Positions 1-17,016 of a stretch of DNA of 64,000 nucleotides are shown here, in pieces. The notes below the pieces were generated by a model, which saw only the letters and a program-made list of their open reading frames with translations, did no database searches and had not been told where the DNA came from. The number at the start of each line of letters is the position of its first letter. Within the stretch, counting starts at the first letter, position 1. The position numbers were made by a program, and so were the translations under genes. The stretch lies in contig JAODUO010000047.1 in the NCBI GenBank assembly GCA_025642075.2, positions 500,001 through 564,000 on the forward strand, in the 5' to 3' direction. Source of the DNA: Ridgeia piscesae (Eukaryota; Annelida; Polychaeta; Sabellida; Siboglinidae).

Positions 1-3000
1 TTAAATTTGATCGTTTTTTTCAAAATGTCAATATCACTTGTCGTATATATTTGAGTCATATAACAGTGTTAGCAGGACTTCACACCTCATTCCTAGGCAT
101 ACTAGAATATAGCAGGTTATTATTTTCTGCTAATATATATGAGATGGTGTATGATTGCTCGTCCGTCTGTATAGCAAGTAGGAAATAGGAAGTTATTAAT
201 TTTAAGATTATTATATGTCGAAAGCATAAGCATCATATATTTTGAGCAGTACAATTAATGATGTGTGGTATTTATTTAAGCAATGTTTTAATCAGTCCCA
301 GCTGTAGTCTTGGCAATTTTGTATATATTTTACCTGTGTGTGAAAGAAAGGTTCAATGGCCAAGTCGGCCATCTTTAAATGTGACTTCTTCACCTCTTAT
401 CAGGCACAATAAAAATGTTAACGTTCCATCTGCCTGGTATCTATGCCCAAAGAAATAAAAATGAACATTATTGTAAGGCATAAATGTGTTGTAACCTGCA
501 GTGGATTCTGTCTAAACAATGACAGGAGCATCATTGAAGCAGCTATGTCAAAACTCTCCCGTGATTTTGCATGAAAACACAACAGTTGGGTTCTGTTCTG
601 TTAATTTACTAGAGGATGACCGAACGTTCCCATGGATATGTTAGTGCTATGACTGGTCTGTTAATTAGTAATGCAAAACAGGGATGTAAAACATGTCCTT
701 GTCAGTTACCCAAGTCTCAGCTTCTTTGCAATTCACCTCCTCGACATATTATCGATTTTGCAATATCTATTCATTCCCAAACATGAAAGCTTTTAATTCA
801 GTGTGATGTTCCTGTGGGTGTCGTAGAGCAATTCCCTCGTTTGTTAATCTAACACAATACCGTGACGTGCCTGCGTCTCTTCAACAGCAATTGGCCAAAG
901 GGAAAACTGTGAATGTCATCTATCTCGTAGATGTATAAATTTTTCAATATCTATTCACCCACAGACACCAAATTGTTTAGAAAAAATAATGATGTAATGC
1001 GACAACCATGTTCCCTACTTCCACTGTCTGTCTCTATTGTATCCTGGCAGATAACAACTGTTAGAGTTACAACCAGCCAAGTAAATTATTGAGTAAATGC
1101 GTGTTTGTAGTTTCCCTAGTAAGAGGCTGAATGTGGAAGAATTAGATAATTAGTGGGCCACAAAGTGCTGGTGATCGACTGAGTCGTCTGTGATGTCTCG
1201 TCTAGCCTGGATTGACCACTCTGATGTAAGTGGGTTAATTAGTGCTGCTGTGAAGTTGTATGAGGTCAGTACAGACTATCACTGGTGTTGTTGGCAGTGT
1301 TCGGGGCTGTAGGCCTGTTGCCGTGTAAACAACACAGATGTTTGCTGGTCTATGTATGGATATAATGCATACAGTCAGTCTATACACAGGTGAGTGGTAG
1401 TTTGTTTTGTGACTCTTTCTGGCGCTCCGCCCTATATGTGGTCAGTAAAATTGGGGTGTATAGGGAGATGGTTAAAGTCCTTGATCAAAAGCCTGCTCAC
1501 AACTAAAGCTATTGGTCAAAACGTCATCCGGTCAGATAGCCCTGGTTAAAATACCCCCTTGCAGTACAAATGTGTACTTTTTGTAAATGTAGTGAAGTAC
1601 TCATAAAGTACATAAAATTTTGCAAATGTCCTAAAAGTTCTGCGAATTATCTGCACCAGAAGCATGGCAATGTTTGCCGTTAGCATAGATTTATTTATAA
1701 ATATCAGCTCGAACGTACAACAGACAGACATGTTAAGGCTCCTGGACTGGCTGTATTTCTACATCAGTTGAACAAAGGATTTGCTTTGTCACCTGAAGAA
1801 GCCAGTGAGATAATTGCAATATGGAGTCTGGCGCTGAAGCCACTGCACCTGAACTGTGTGTCACAACTGCAGTGCAAGACTTCCTTACAGTGCTGCTAAG
1901 ACAACAATGCTGATGAATGACATTGTCCCTGTTATTTAAAGCCTTGCATTGACTAGACATGAAAAACAGCTGCTTTACTTGTCTTCTTGTGTCTTGCGTA
2001 TTGTTGACAGTTTATTAGCTTTAGATGGTCACTGTGAACTGCACATGCTGTAGATATTGAATGGTCCCCGTTATCGCCCACCGCGAACCTGCCAGTCTTG
2101 TGGAACTATGCCTCTATAATCTCTATCTATTTTAATATAGATCAGTGTGTGTAACTGTTTAATTTAACTAAAGTATTTAATAAATGTTACAATTAGTAAT
2201 TATTACAAATGATGACATATTTTAAGACACGTTATTATAACCATTCATCTAGACCGAATGCTTCCTAATCGTAATCGTGAAATTTGTATAACACTTCCAA
2301 CAAGTAACACATGATAAAATTCATCACTATAACCAACGATTATAATAAATATTTTAAGAAAGATATAATACTCCCATAACAATGTGAGTTACTACTAGTT
2401 CAACTTATGAATATGATGGTTGTGTGTGCCTATTATTAAAGCATTCTCTATTTACAGCTTGTATGCCTAGTTGGCCTACACAGTGTTGTTTGCTGTGTTA
2501 AATATATATGTTTATGCATAGAACAACAAAAATAGCAAAACAATTATACCTGCTTGATGTACACACTAAATTATAATTGTGAATGTTTTAGTTTTTCGCT
2601 CTCTCAACCCCCATCTCTCGCCCCCTTTCTTTTTCCTCCTCCCTCTCTGTTCCTCCGTCTGTCTTTCCATTCACCCATCCCTCCCTACGTCTCTTGGCAC
2701 CACTAGTAACTATGCAGGGCAGGGTAGCAGTTTTTAGGCAATCGTTCCATTTGTATAACCTTTGCCATCCTGGTAACTGAATGTGAACAGTCTGTGATAG
2801 TGATAGACCCATGAAGCATGACATTGGTTACCACAAGTCAATGTAAATCTAACTCTCATGTAGGATGACCTGAGATATAATGACAAGATTCCACCTAGGG
2901 TCATATATCAATGTCTTTTCATCATCTTTTAGCATAGCTCTGACCTTTTCAGCCCAAACTTGAATCGACATATCCCAAGACTGACGCCGCTGCCTAAATT

Positions 3001-3719
3001 ACAGTTTTGAACTCAGTAAAGCCTTTCCATTGCAACCACTGTATGTATGTAATGTAGGCCACAGTGTGAATGAACTGTATACTGTGTATATGACTCGTAG
3101 GAGATAACTTTACATCTGAGGCGGCCATTGTAATAAGCTTGTCAGATCTGGTTGCTAGGCAAAAAGTCAGATAATGGGTCTGTCGATTGATCCAGGTTAT
3201 TTTCAGTATGCAGTGAATCTTTGGGTGAAATGGTTTGATAATACGACAATGAAACAGACAGAGATGAACTGATTGATTTTAATGCTGGTTACAGACTTAA
3301 CAGTGTAAACAGAATAACAACAGTGTCGAAGTAGATGCATAATTAATAAATTGGTTAATTATTGTGAGGGGTATATATATAATATATATATACATACATA
3401 TATATATATAATAGTTTGAAGCACATTAATAGATCCATCCTAATTTAGGCCACATTGTAGCACAGGTTTCGTTAATATTGAGGTCTTACTGGTATTTTTC
3501 ATTATAGTTTTATAACGTTCTTAATACATACACTGTACATAAAAATGTTGACAATATATCCCAAATTACCTTTTATACATGTAAAATGTTGCCATTTGAA
3601 TGTTTCATTCACAAGATGTTGAAACTGCAAGCAGAACATTCCGTAATTAATTAAATAATTGGCCACTTCCAGAGTAAAATGGAGCTAACCACAAAGTCCT
3701 TTTATGTTTAATGCAATGG
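1..3719. other. Non-coding stretch, no gene recognised
   Basis: AT-rich sequence with only short random open frames (the longest is under 80 codons and none resembles a known protein). There is a short TA-rich tract near 3370-3410. I see no tRNA-like, rRNA-like or conserved coding signal. It could hold upstream non-coding exons or regulatory DNA of the vWA gene at 8.9 kb, but nothing in the sequence shows this. Confidence 0.6.
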
Positions 3720-6700
3720 CAGTGTACCGCCACATTGATGACAGCAGTATACCGCCACATTGATGACAGCAGTATACCGCCACATTGATGACAGCAGTGT
3801 ACCGCCACATTGATGACAGCAGTGTACCGCCACATTAATGACAGCAGTATACCGCCACATTGATGACAGCAGTGTACCACCACATTGATGACGGCAGTAT
3901 ACCGCCACATTGATGACAGCAGTTACCGCCACATAATGACAGCATGTGTATTACCGCCACATTGATGACAGCAGTGTACCGCCACATTGATGACAGCAGT
4001 GTACCGCCACATTGATGACAGCAGTGTACCACCACATTGATGACAGCAGTGTACCGCCACATTGATGACAGCAGTGTACCGCCACATTGATGACGGCAGT
4101 GTACCGCCACACTGATGACAGCAGTGTACAGCCACAATGATGACGGCAGTGTACCACCACACTGATGACAGCAGTGTACCGCCACATTGATGACAGCAGT
4201 GTACCGCCACATTGATGACAGCAGTATACCGCCACATTGATGACGGCAGTATACCGCCACATTGATGACGGCAGTGTACCGCCACATTGATGACGGCAGT
4301 ATACCACCACATTGATGACAGCAGTATACCACCACATTGATGACAGCAGTATACCACCACATTGATGACAGCAGTGTACCGCCACATTGATGACAGCAGT
4401 ATACCACCACATTGATGACAGCAGTATACCACCACATTGATGACAGCAGTATACCACCACATTGATGACAGCAGTATACCACCACATTGATGACAGCAGT
4501 GTACCGCCACATTGATGACAGCAGTGTACCGCCACATTGATGACGGCAGTATACCACCACATTGATGACAGCAGTATACCACCACATTGATGACAGCAGT
4601 ATACCACCACATTGATGACAGCAGTGTACCGCCACATTGATGACAGCAGTGTACCGCCACATTGATGACAGCAGTGTACCACCACATTGATGACAGCAGT
4701 ATACCGCCACATTGATGACAGCAGTGTACTGCCACATTGATGACAGCAGTGTACCGCCACATTGATGACAGCAGTATACCACCACATTGATGACAGCAGT
4801 ATACCACCACATTGATGACAGCAGTATACCACCACATTGATGACAGCAGTGTACCGCCACATTGATGACGGCAGTATACCGCCACATTGATGACAGCAGT
4901 GTACCGCAATATTGATGACAGCAGTATACTGCCACATTGATGACAGCAGTGTACCGCAACATTGATGACAGCAGTATACCGCCACATTGATGACAGCAGT
5001 ATACCGCCACATTGATGACAGCAGTATACCACCACATTGATGACAGCAGTGTACCGCCACATTGATGACGGCAGTGTACCGCCACATTGATGACGGCAGT
5101 ATACCGCCACATTGATGACAGCAGTGTACCGCCACATTGATGACAGCAGTATACCGCCACATTGATGACAGCAGTATACCGCCACATTGATGACGGCAGT
5201 ATACCGCCACATTGATGACGGCAGTATACCGCCACATTGATGACGGCAGTATACCGCCACATTGATGACGGCAGTATACCGCCACATTGATGACAGCAGT
5301 ATACCACCACATTGATGACGGCAGTATACCACCACATTGATGACAGCAGTATACCACCACATTGATGACAGCAGTGTACCGCCACATTGATGACAGCAGT
5401 GTACCGCCACATTGATGACAGCAGTATACCACCACATTGATGACAGCAGTATACCACCACATTGATGACAGCAGTGTACCACCACATTGATGACGAGCAG
5501 TGTACCACCACATTGATGACAGCAGTATACCACCACATTGATGACAGCAGTATACCGCCACATTGATGACAGCAGTGTACCACCACATTGATGACAGCAG
5601 TGTACAGCCACAGATGACGGCAGTGTACATGCAATCCCACATTGATGACAGCAGTATACCCCACATTGATGATCAGCAGATGCGCAGGTACCGCCACATT
5701 GATGACGCAGTGTACCCCACATTGATGACGCAGTGTACCGCCACATTGATGACAGCAGTATACCGCCACATTGATGACAGCAGTATACCGCCACATTGAT
5801 GACAGCAGTGTACCGCCACATTGATGACAGCAGTGTACCGCCACATTGATGACAGCAGTGTACCACCACATTGATGACGGCAGTTACCACCACATTGATG
5901 ACAGCAGTGTACCACCACATTGATGACAGCAGTATACCACCACATTGATGACGATGCGCATTGATGACATACGCCACATTACCATTGAATGATGACAGCA
6001 GTTACGCCACATTGATGACAGCAGTGTACCCACATTGATGACGCAGTTACCCCACATTGATGACAGCAGTATACCGCCACATTGATGACGGCAGTGTACC
6101 ACCACATTGATGACAGCAGTGTACCGCCACATTGATGACAGCAGTGTACCACCACATTGATGACAGCAGTATACCGCCACATTGATGACAGCAGTGTACC
6201 GCCACATTGATGACAGCAGTGTACCGCCACATTGATGACAGCAGTGTACCGCCACATTGATGACAGCAGTGTACCACCACATTGATGACAGCAGTGTACC
6301 GCCACATTGATGACAGCAGTGTACCACCACATTGATGACAGCAGTGATACCACCACATTGATGACGGCAGTGTACCACCACATTGATGACAGCAGTATAC
6401 CACCACATTGATGACGCAGTGTACCACCACATTGATGACAGCAGTGTACCGCCACATTGATGACAGCAGTATACCACCACATTGATGACGGCAGTATACC
6501 GCCACATTGATGACAGCAGTATACCGCCACATTGATGACAGCAGTGTACCACCACATTGATGACAGCAGTGTACCGCCACATTGATGACAGCAGTATACC
6601 ACCACATTGATGACGGCAGTGTACCGCCACATTGATGACAGCAGTATACCACCACATTGATGACAGCAGTATACCACCACATTGATGACAGCAGTGTACC

Positions 6701-6811
6701 ACCACATTGATGACAGCAGTGTACCACCACATTGATGACGGCAGTGTACCACCACATTGATGACGGCAGTATACCACCACATTGATGACGGCAGTGTACC
6801 GCCACATTGAT
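3720..6811. repeat. Minisatellite/satellite array, 25-bp unit, about 120 copies
   Basis: Direct tandem array of a 25-bp unit with core CCACATTGATGACAGCAGT followed by RTACCR. Copies differ mainly at three positions: A/G in GTRTACC, G/A in CCRCC and A/G in GACRGCAG. Register is exact over most of the array. Small indels cluster at about 3920-3960, 5495, 5610-5720, 5880 and 5945-6055, where units are degenerate. Because 25 is not a multiple of 3 and the unit has no stop on the minus strand, all three minus frames stay open for hundreds of codons. That is a property of the repeat and not evidence of coding. Confidence 0.97.
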
Positions 6812-7659
6812 GGCAACAGATAAGATAGATTTCCTACATTTCCACGTTGAACATTTCAAGGCTGGATCCCATAATTAATAATGTGGAATTGATCTCATCA
6901 TCTGAATTATTCTTATTGTTAGATTTGTATATACTATAATTATACTACTGTTTACAGACAGATAACCTTATAACATGACAGGCAAACAAGATATACATAG
7001 AATGTACACATCTGTTACACAGCTTACTGACACACTAAACACTTAAAACAATCTGAGTAAATAGAAACACACAAATGTCAATATGCTCTATAACAGGTGT
7101 TTAAACTTGAATTTTTCTATAATACCTGAAAACTGCTCTTGCTGAGCAGTGTGAAGGGTTGGCGTGGTGTGTAAAGAGTTAACCAGAAGTCGTCTGAGTT
7201 GAGTGTGTTTCTCAGTGTTTATGCGATTGCTAGTTCCTGCATGCTGGTTACCATGACAACTCGATGTTTGTTAGATCCTTCTGGGAGACATAAATGTCCA
7301 ATACTTCCTGGTTTATCCGGATCATGTGACAGGTGACCAGTATGTCAACCTGAAGTAGCTGTGCTCCTGTAATCCCTTCCCGGAACTGTCTTAGGGGATC
7401 GGCCATCCCAGCATCCTGGTGGGATCAACAAAAAGAGGACGTGAATAATCAGTGCGCTATATATCCATGCAGGACTGACATAGTTTACCTTTGCTTTGAA
7501 GACTGTCACGAGTTCGAACGTGGGCAGAATTTAAATGGTTGCTTTTACAAAATAACAGTTTGATAAAAAAGTTTCACAGCTGTATAGTTAAGTAATTGTT
7601 TACAGTTTGCTGACTATGGTCACATTTTGGCTGTTGTCTTGTTTTCTGGGATTTGGTAG
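6812..7659. other. Unique non-coding spacer
   Basis: Unique sequence between the 25-bp array and the TG tract. No open frame of note and no recognisable element. A GTTCGAAC octamer near 7513 was checked as a possible tRNA B box, but it has no matching A box or acceptor stem. Confidence 0.5.
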
Positions 7660-8112
<453 letters not shown>

Positions 8113-8261
8113 GTTTAGGTGTGGAGTGAGGACAGTTGTGTTTGTTGTGTGTAAATACAGATTTCCCTGGTGTGTGTATGCGCTGGTGGTAATATGTATG
8201 TAGTATAGCTGAGCTTCAGAACAGAAGTTTATCAAATTGGCTACCAGCAATAGTTACCTGA

Positions 8262-8911
8262 CTGTTTGTTTCAGGTGTGACGAGTGAGGACACAACAGTT
8301 GTGTTTGTTGTGATGTAAACACTGACTGTCCATGTTGTGTTTCAGGTGTGATGAGTGAGGACACGACAGTTGTGTTTGTCGTGATGTAAATACTGACTGT
8401 CCATGTTGTGTTTCAGGTGTGACGAGTGAGGACACAACAGTTGTGTTTGTTGTGATGTAAATACTGACTGTCCATGTTTTGTTTCAGGTGTGACGAGTGA
8501 GGACACGACAGTTGTGTTTGTCGTGATGTAAATACTGACTGTCCATGCTGTGTTTCAGGTGTGACGAGTGAGGACACGACAGTTGTGTTTGTCGTGATGT
8601 AAATACTGACTGTCCATGCTGTGTTTCAGGTGTGACGAGTGAGGACACGACAGTTGTGTTTGTCGTGATGTAAATACTGACTGTCCATGCTGTGTTTCAG
8701 GTGTGTTGAGTGAGGACACGACAGTTGTGTTTGTCGTGATGTAAATACTGACTGTCCATGCTGTGTTTCAGGTGTGTAGAGTGAGGACACGACAGTTGTG
8801 TTTGTTGTGATGTAAACACTGACTGTCCATGTTGTGTTTCAGGTGTGAAGTGAGGACACGACAGTTGTGTTTGTTGTGATGTAAACACTGACTGTCCATG
8901 TTGTGTTTCAG
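8262..8911. repeat. 71-bp tandem array, each unit carrying a splice-acceptor/exon-start copy
   Basis: Nine to ten units of 71 bp (the last is 69 bp). Each contains TGTGTTTCAG followed by GTGTGACGAGTGAGGA, which is the same acceptor and first 16 exon bases found at the true start of the vWA exon (8912). AG ends lie at 8274, 8345, 8416, 8487, 8558, 8629, 8700, 8771, 8842 and 8911. Each unit also has GTAAATACTGAC, combining a donor-like GTAAAT with a branch-site-like CTGAC, about 40 nt after the AG. A diverged outlying unit lies at about 8113-8160. Confidence 0.95.
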
Positions 8912-8946
8912 GTGTGACGAGTGAGGAGGAGGCAGACAATGGAAGG

Positions 8947-9969
8947 ATGTGGAGCTTTGTGCTCTACATCTCGGCCGTCCTCATTGGCATCCTGCTCTAC
9001 TGCGGCTACGAGCCGAGAGGCGACGAAAAAGAAATCGACGGAGCTCGACCGAAACGCCGCAGGAAATCCTTCTCGTTCTGCTTCAATACTCTCTTCGCAA
9101 TGCTCGGCCTCAGCGTCGAGGAGTTGACCAACTTCCGTGCGTTCTCGGAACGTTTCCGTAGTTTCGCCGAAGTGAGCGCGGCATGTAAGAGCATTGGACT
9201 TAGTGGACTTAACATGATTGTCGCGGTTGACTTCACGGCAAGCAATGAATGGCAAGGGAGGAAAACCTTCAGTAAGACGTCGCTCCACCGAACAGGATCG
9301 TCACAGAAGAACCAGAATCCATACCAGAGAGTCATCTGCATGTTAGGCAAAGCACTGAAGCCATTCACCGCTGATAGTCGTATTCTGGCGTATGGATTCG
9401 GCGACAGAGCCACAAACGATCAGTCGGTGTTTGCATTCCACGATTCTCAGTTTCCGTGCGAAAGCTTCCAGGAAGTGTTAAGTTGTTACAGCGATATGGC
9501 AAAACGTGTGACGCTGGGCGGACCAACAAGTTTTGCACCCGTCATTCGCAGAGCCATCGAGATAGTGAAGGCATCAAAGAAATACCACATGCTCGTGATT
9601 GTCACAGACGGTCAGGTGACCGAGGAAAAACCGACAATTAACGCCGTCGTTGATGCATCCAATTACCCACTCAGCATCATTGTCGTTGGAGTTGGCGATG
9701 GCCCGTGGGACGATATGGATGAATTAGACAACCGTCTGCCAAAACGAAAGTTCGATAACTTTCATTTTATTTGCTTTCACAAGGTGACGTTTAAAGCGAA
9801 GAATCCCGACGCAGCATTAGCACTGCATGTCCTGATGGAGATTCCAGATCAGTATAAAGCAATGCAGCACCTTGGTTATCTGGACACACCTCGGGTAGGT
9901 TCAAGGGACACTGTGAAGCCAGTGACGATAGACAATGGGGGAGATGGGGTGGTTAGACCCAAGAGGTGA
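8947..9969 (+). CDS. Membrane-anchored copine/RGLG-type vWA domain protein
   Basis: A 340-residue frame ending in TGA at 9967-9969. The start is taken at the ATG at 8947. The frame stays open back to a splice acceptor (AG at 8910-8911), so an upstream exon could add residues, but 8947 gives a natural N-terminus. Residues 2-20 are strongly hydrophobic (signal anchor), followed by an Arg/Lys cluster near residue 35-40. A copine-type vWA domain spans about 75-300: MIDAS DFTASN at 95-100, the metal-coordinating Thr in GGPTSFAP (about 194), TDGQ at about 220, and GVGDGPWDDMDELD at about 249. The C-terminus lacks the RING finger of plant RGLG ligases and there are no C2 domains as in true copines. 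The family binds divalent metal and protein partners; the role here is unknown. The whole domain is on one exon and is more GC-rich than its surroundings, so a retroposed origin is possible. It sits directly behind the 71-bp acceptor-bearing array. Confidence 0.85.
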   Translation: MWSFVLYISAVLIGILLYCGYEPRGDEKEIDGARPKRRRKSFSFCFNTLFAMLGLSVEELTNFRAFSERFRSFAEVSAACKSIGLSGLNMIVAVDFTASNEWQGRKTFSKTSLHRTGSSQKNQNPYQRVICMLGKALKPFTADSRILAYGFGDRATNDQSVFAFHDSQFPCESFQEVLSCYSDMAKRVTLGGPTSFAPVIRRAIEIVKASKKYHMLVIVTDGQVTEEKPTINAVVDASNYPLSIIVVGVGDGPWDDMDELDNRLPKRKFDNFHFICFHKVTFKAKNPDAALALHVLMEIPDQYKAMQHLGYLDTPRVGSRDTVKPVTIDNGGDGVVRPKR

Positions 9970-14299
<4,330 letters not shown>

Positions 14300-14789
14300 A
14301 TTACAAAGCTGGCTGAATAGATGGTACATAATTTTATTATACCCTTAAGTGAAGGAACAGCACCATAATTAGCAAGACACCATTAATTTGACCCAGTATA
14401 TAACTGCACCAAACGATTTATAAAAAAATCCATAGGACACCAAATCAGATAATAAAGTTGTATTATTGCTTGGTATTAATGATGTTGCAATAATTTAATA
14501 AGTTTCTTTGAATTGGGTAGATACTGAAGCAAGACAACATGCATTAGTTTGTAATTACCCTGGTGCACTAGTCTCCAAAGGAAGACAACTCCTTATTGAC
14601 TTTAAGTATGTCGTTTGAACAAGTAGCTAGTTAGACACTTCCTCTGAATACCAATATATGGTAATTGAACTTCCCTCGTCCTTACTTCCTATGCTTTTTT
14701 ATGCATTTTGTTTAAATAAATCTGTTCAACACATTTTGCTTCCCCTCGTTTCTGTGCTTGCTGCCAGGTGAAACAATGTAATCAACAAC

Positions 14790-16650
14790 AACAATGGTTT
14801 TATGGAGCAACTCACAATATAACAACAGTCATTATGGAGCAGCTCACAATGTAACAACAACGGTCATTATGGAGCAATTCAGAATGTAACAACAACAGTC
14901 TTCCTGGAGCAATTCACAATGTAACAACAACAGTCATTATGGAGCAATTCAGAATGTAACAACAACAGATTTCCTGAAGCAATTCACAATGTAACAACAA
15001 CAGTCTTCATGGAGCAATTCACAATGTAACAACAACAGTCTTCAATTCACAATGTAACAACAACAGTCTTCATGGAGCAATTCACAATGTAACAACAACA
15101 GTCTTCATGGAGTATCTCACAATGTAACAACAACAGTCCTGTGTAATTATGGAGCAACTTACAATGTAACAACAAGTCTTTATGGAACGACTCACAATGT
15201 AACAACAACAGTTTTCATGTAACAACTCACAATATAACAACAACAGTTTTCATGGACCAACTCAATGTAACAACCACAGTGCTCATGTAACAATTCAGAA
15301 TTTAACAACAACAGTGTTCATGTAACAACTCACAATGTAACAACAACCGTCTTCATGGACCAACTCATAATGTAACAGTGACAGTTTTCAAGGAATGACT
15401 CGCAACGTAACAATGACAGTTTTCAAGGAATGACTCGCAATGTAACAATGACAGTTTTCAAGGAATGTTTCACAATGTAACAGTGACAGTTTTCATGGAA
15501 TGACTCACAATGTAACAATGACAGTTTTCAAGGAATGACTCGCAATGTAACAATGACAGTTTTCAAGGAATGTTTCACAATGTAACAGTGACAGTTTTCA
15601 TGGAATGACTCACAATGTAACAATGACAGTTTTCAAGGAATGACTCACAATGTAACAATGACAGTTTTCAAGGAATGTTTCACAATGTAACAGTGACAGT
15701 TTTCATGGAATGACTCACAATGTAACAATGACAGTTTTCAAGGAATGATTCACAATGTAACAATGACAGTTTTCAAGGAATGATTCGCAATGTAACAGTG
15801 ACAGTTTTCAAGGAATGACTCACTATGTAACAGTGACAGTTTTCAAGGAATGACTCACAATGTAACAATGACAGTTTTCAAGGAATGATTCACAATGTAA
15901 CAGTGACAGTTTTCATGGAATGACTCGCAATGTAACAATGAAAATTTTCAAGAAATGACTCACAATGTAAAAATGACAATTTTCAAGGAATGACTCACAA
16001 TGTAACAATGACAGTTTGCATGGAATGACTCCCAATGTAACAATGACAATTTTCAAGGAATGACTCGCAATGTAACAAGACAGTTTTTAAGGAATGACTC
16101 GCAATGTAACAGTGACAGTTTTCAAGGAATGACTCACAATGTAACAGTGACAGTTTTCATGGAATGACTCACAATGTAACAATGACAGTTTTCATGGAAT
16201 GACTCACAATGTAACAATGACAGTTTTCATGGAATGACTCACAATGTAACAACAACAGTTTCATGGAGCAACTCACAATAATGTAGCAACAATGGTTTTC
16301 ATGGAGCAACTCACAATCAACAGTTTTTTCAATGTAATAAAAACAATATTTATGGAGCAGCTCACGATGTAACAACAACTGTCATTATGGAGCAACTCGC
16401 AATCTCACAACAACTGTCATGGAGTAATTCACAATATAACAACAACAGTCAATTTGGTGCAACTCACAATATAACAACAAATCATGATTTATGGAGCACC
16501 AGTGAATCTTGTGTTAGTGCATGTGTAACTCGTAGGCGTAACTCGTAATGCAATAACAACAATCATACTTTATGACATTACGTCATTTAGCAACTCACAG
16601 CAACAGTCATAAATTGATGGAGCAGCTCACAGTGTAACAAGAGTCATTAT
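14790..16650. repeat. Minisatellite, about 35-bp unit with two sub-families
   Basis: Direct tandem array. The left part (14790-15360) has units built on CACAATGTAACAACAACAGT plus TCTTCATGGAGCAATT. The middle (15360-16250) is a more homogeneous 35-bp version with AATGTAACAATGACAGTTTT plus CAAGGAATGACT. The right end (16250-16650) returns to the AACAACAACAGT/GGAGCAACTC type and decays. The core AATGTAACA recurs in nearly every unit. The spread of homogeneity, high in the middle and degenerate at both edges, is what unequal exchange would give. Confidence 0.93.
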
Positions 16651-16788
16651 TCACATTTCACAATGTAACGACAACAGTAACTCAAATATCATCAGCAGCG
16701 GTCCCTCGAAACGAGGATGACGTCATCCAGTGGTCGGTCAAGGTCGGTTTGTTTTTCAACAATGTGTATTGTATGCACTGTATACCGG

Positions 16789-16930
16789 CAGTGCTGTAAC
16801 AAGTACTCCAGAAAAGTAACTAAGTACAAGTAACCTTCCAAAAAACTACTTAAGCAAAAGTACCCCCGAAATAAACTACTTAAATAAACGTACCGCTCCA
16901 CAAAACTACGAAAAGTATTCGGTCAGTGCC
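16789..16930 (+). mobile_element. hAT-like transposon terminus (left end)
   Basis: Begins CAGTGCTGTAAC and continues with repeated TACTTAAG/AAGTAC-type subterminal motifs, the pattern seen at ends of Tol2-like hAT elements. A matching right end, ending CACTG, lies at 22690-22860. No 8-bp target duplication matches exactly between the two flanks, so they may belong to one decayed element or to two related ones. No transposase frame is present. Confidence 0.45.
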
Positions 16931-16964
16931 AATATGTATATATATCTATTTTTTCATCATCATC

Positions 16965-17014
<50 letters not shown>
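16965..17014. repeat. (AT)n microsatellite abutting the LTR
   Basis: About 50 bp of AT dinucleotides ending exactly where the left edge of LTR copy A begins. The expected terminal TGTAGGCGC of the LTR is replaced here by ATAGCGCTGC, so the repeat has eroded the element's edge. Confidence 0.9.

Positions 17015-17016
<2 letters not shown>

Noticed and set aside
1733..2824. Minus-strand open frames of 75-78 codons
   Set aside because: Low-complexity or random composition, no start context, no homology recognised.
3835..5977. Open frames of 678, 684 and 571 codons on the minus strand, Cys/His-rich
   Set aside because: Every minus frame of the 25-bp repeat is open. The CCHQCGG-like pattern is not a zinc-finger family but a by-product of the unit.
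3720..6811. Possible CRISPR-like array
   Set aside because: Units are contiguous direct repeats with no unique spacers, and the genome is eukaryotic.
7500..7530. tRNA B-box-like GTTCGAAC
   Set aside because: No A box, no acceptor stem pairing and no terminator T-run at suitable distances.
8914..8946. GTG at 8914 as start of the vWA protein
   Set aside because: A GTG start is not expected in a nuclear animal gene. The ATG at 8947 or an upstream exon is more plausible.
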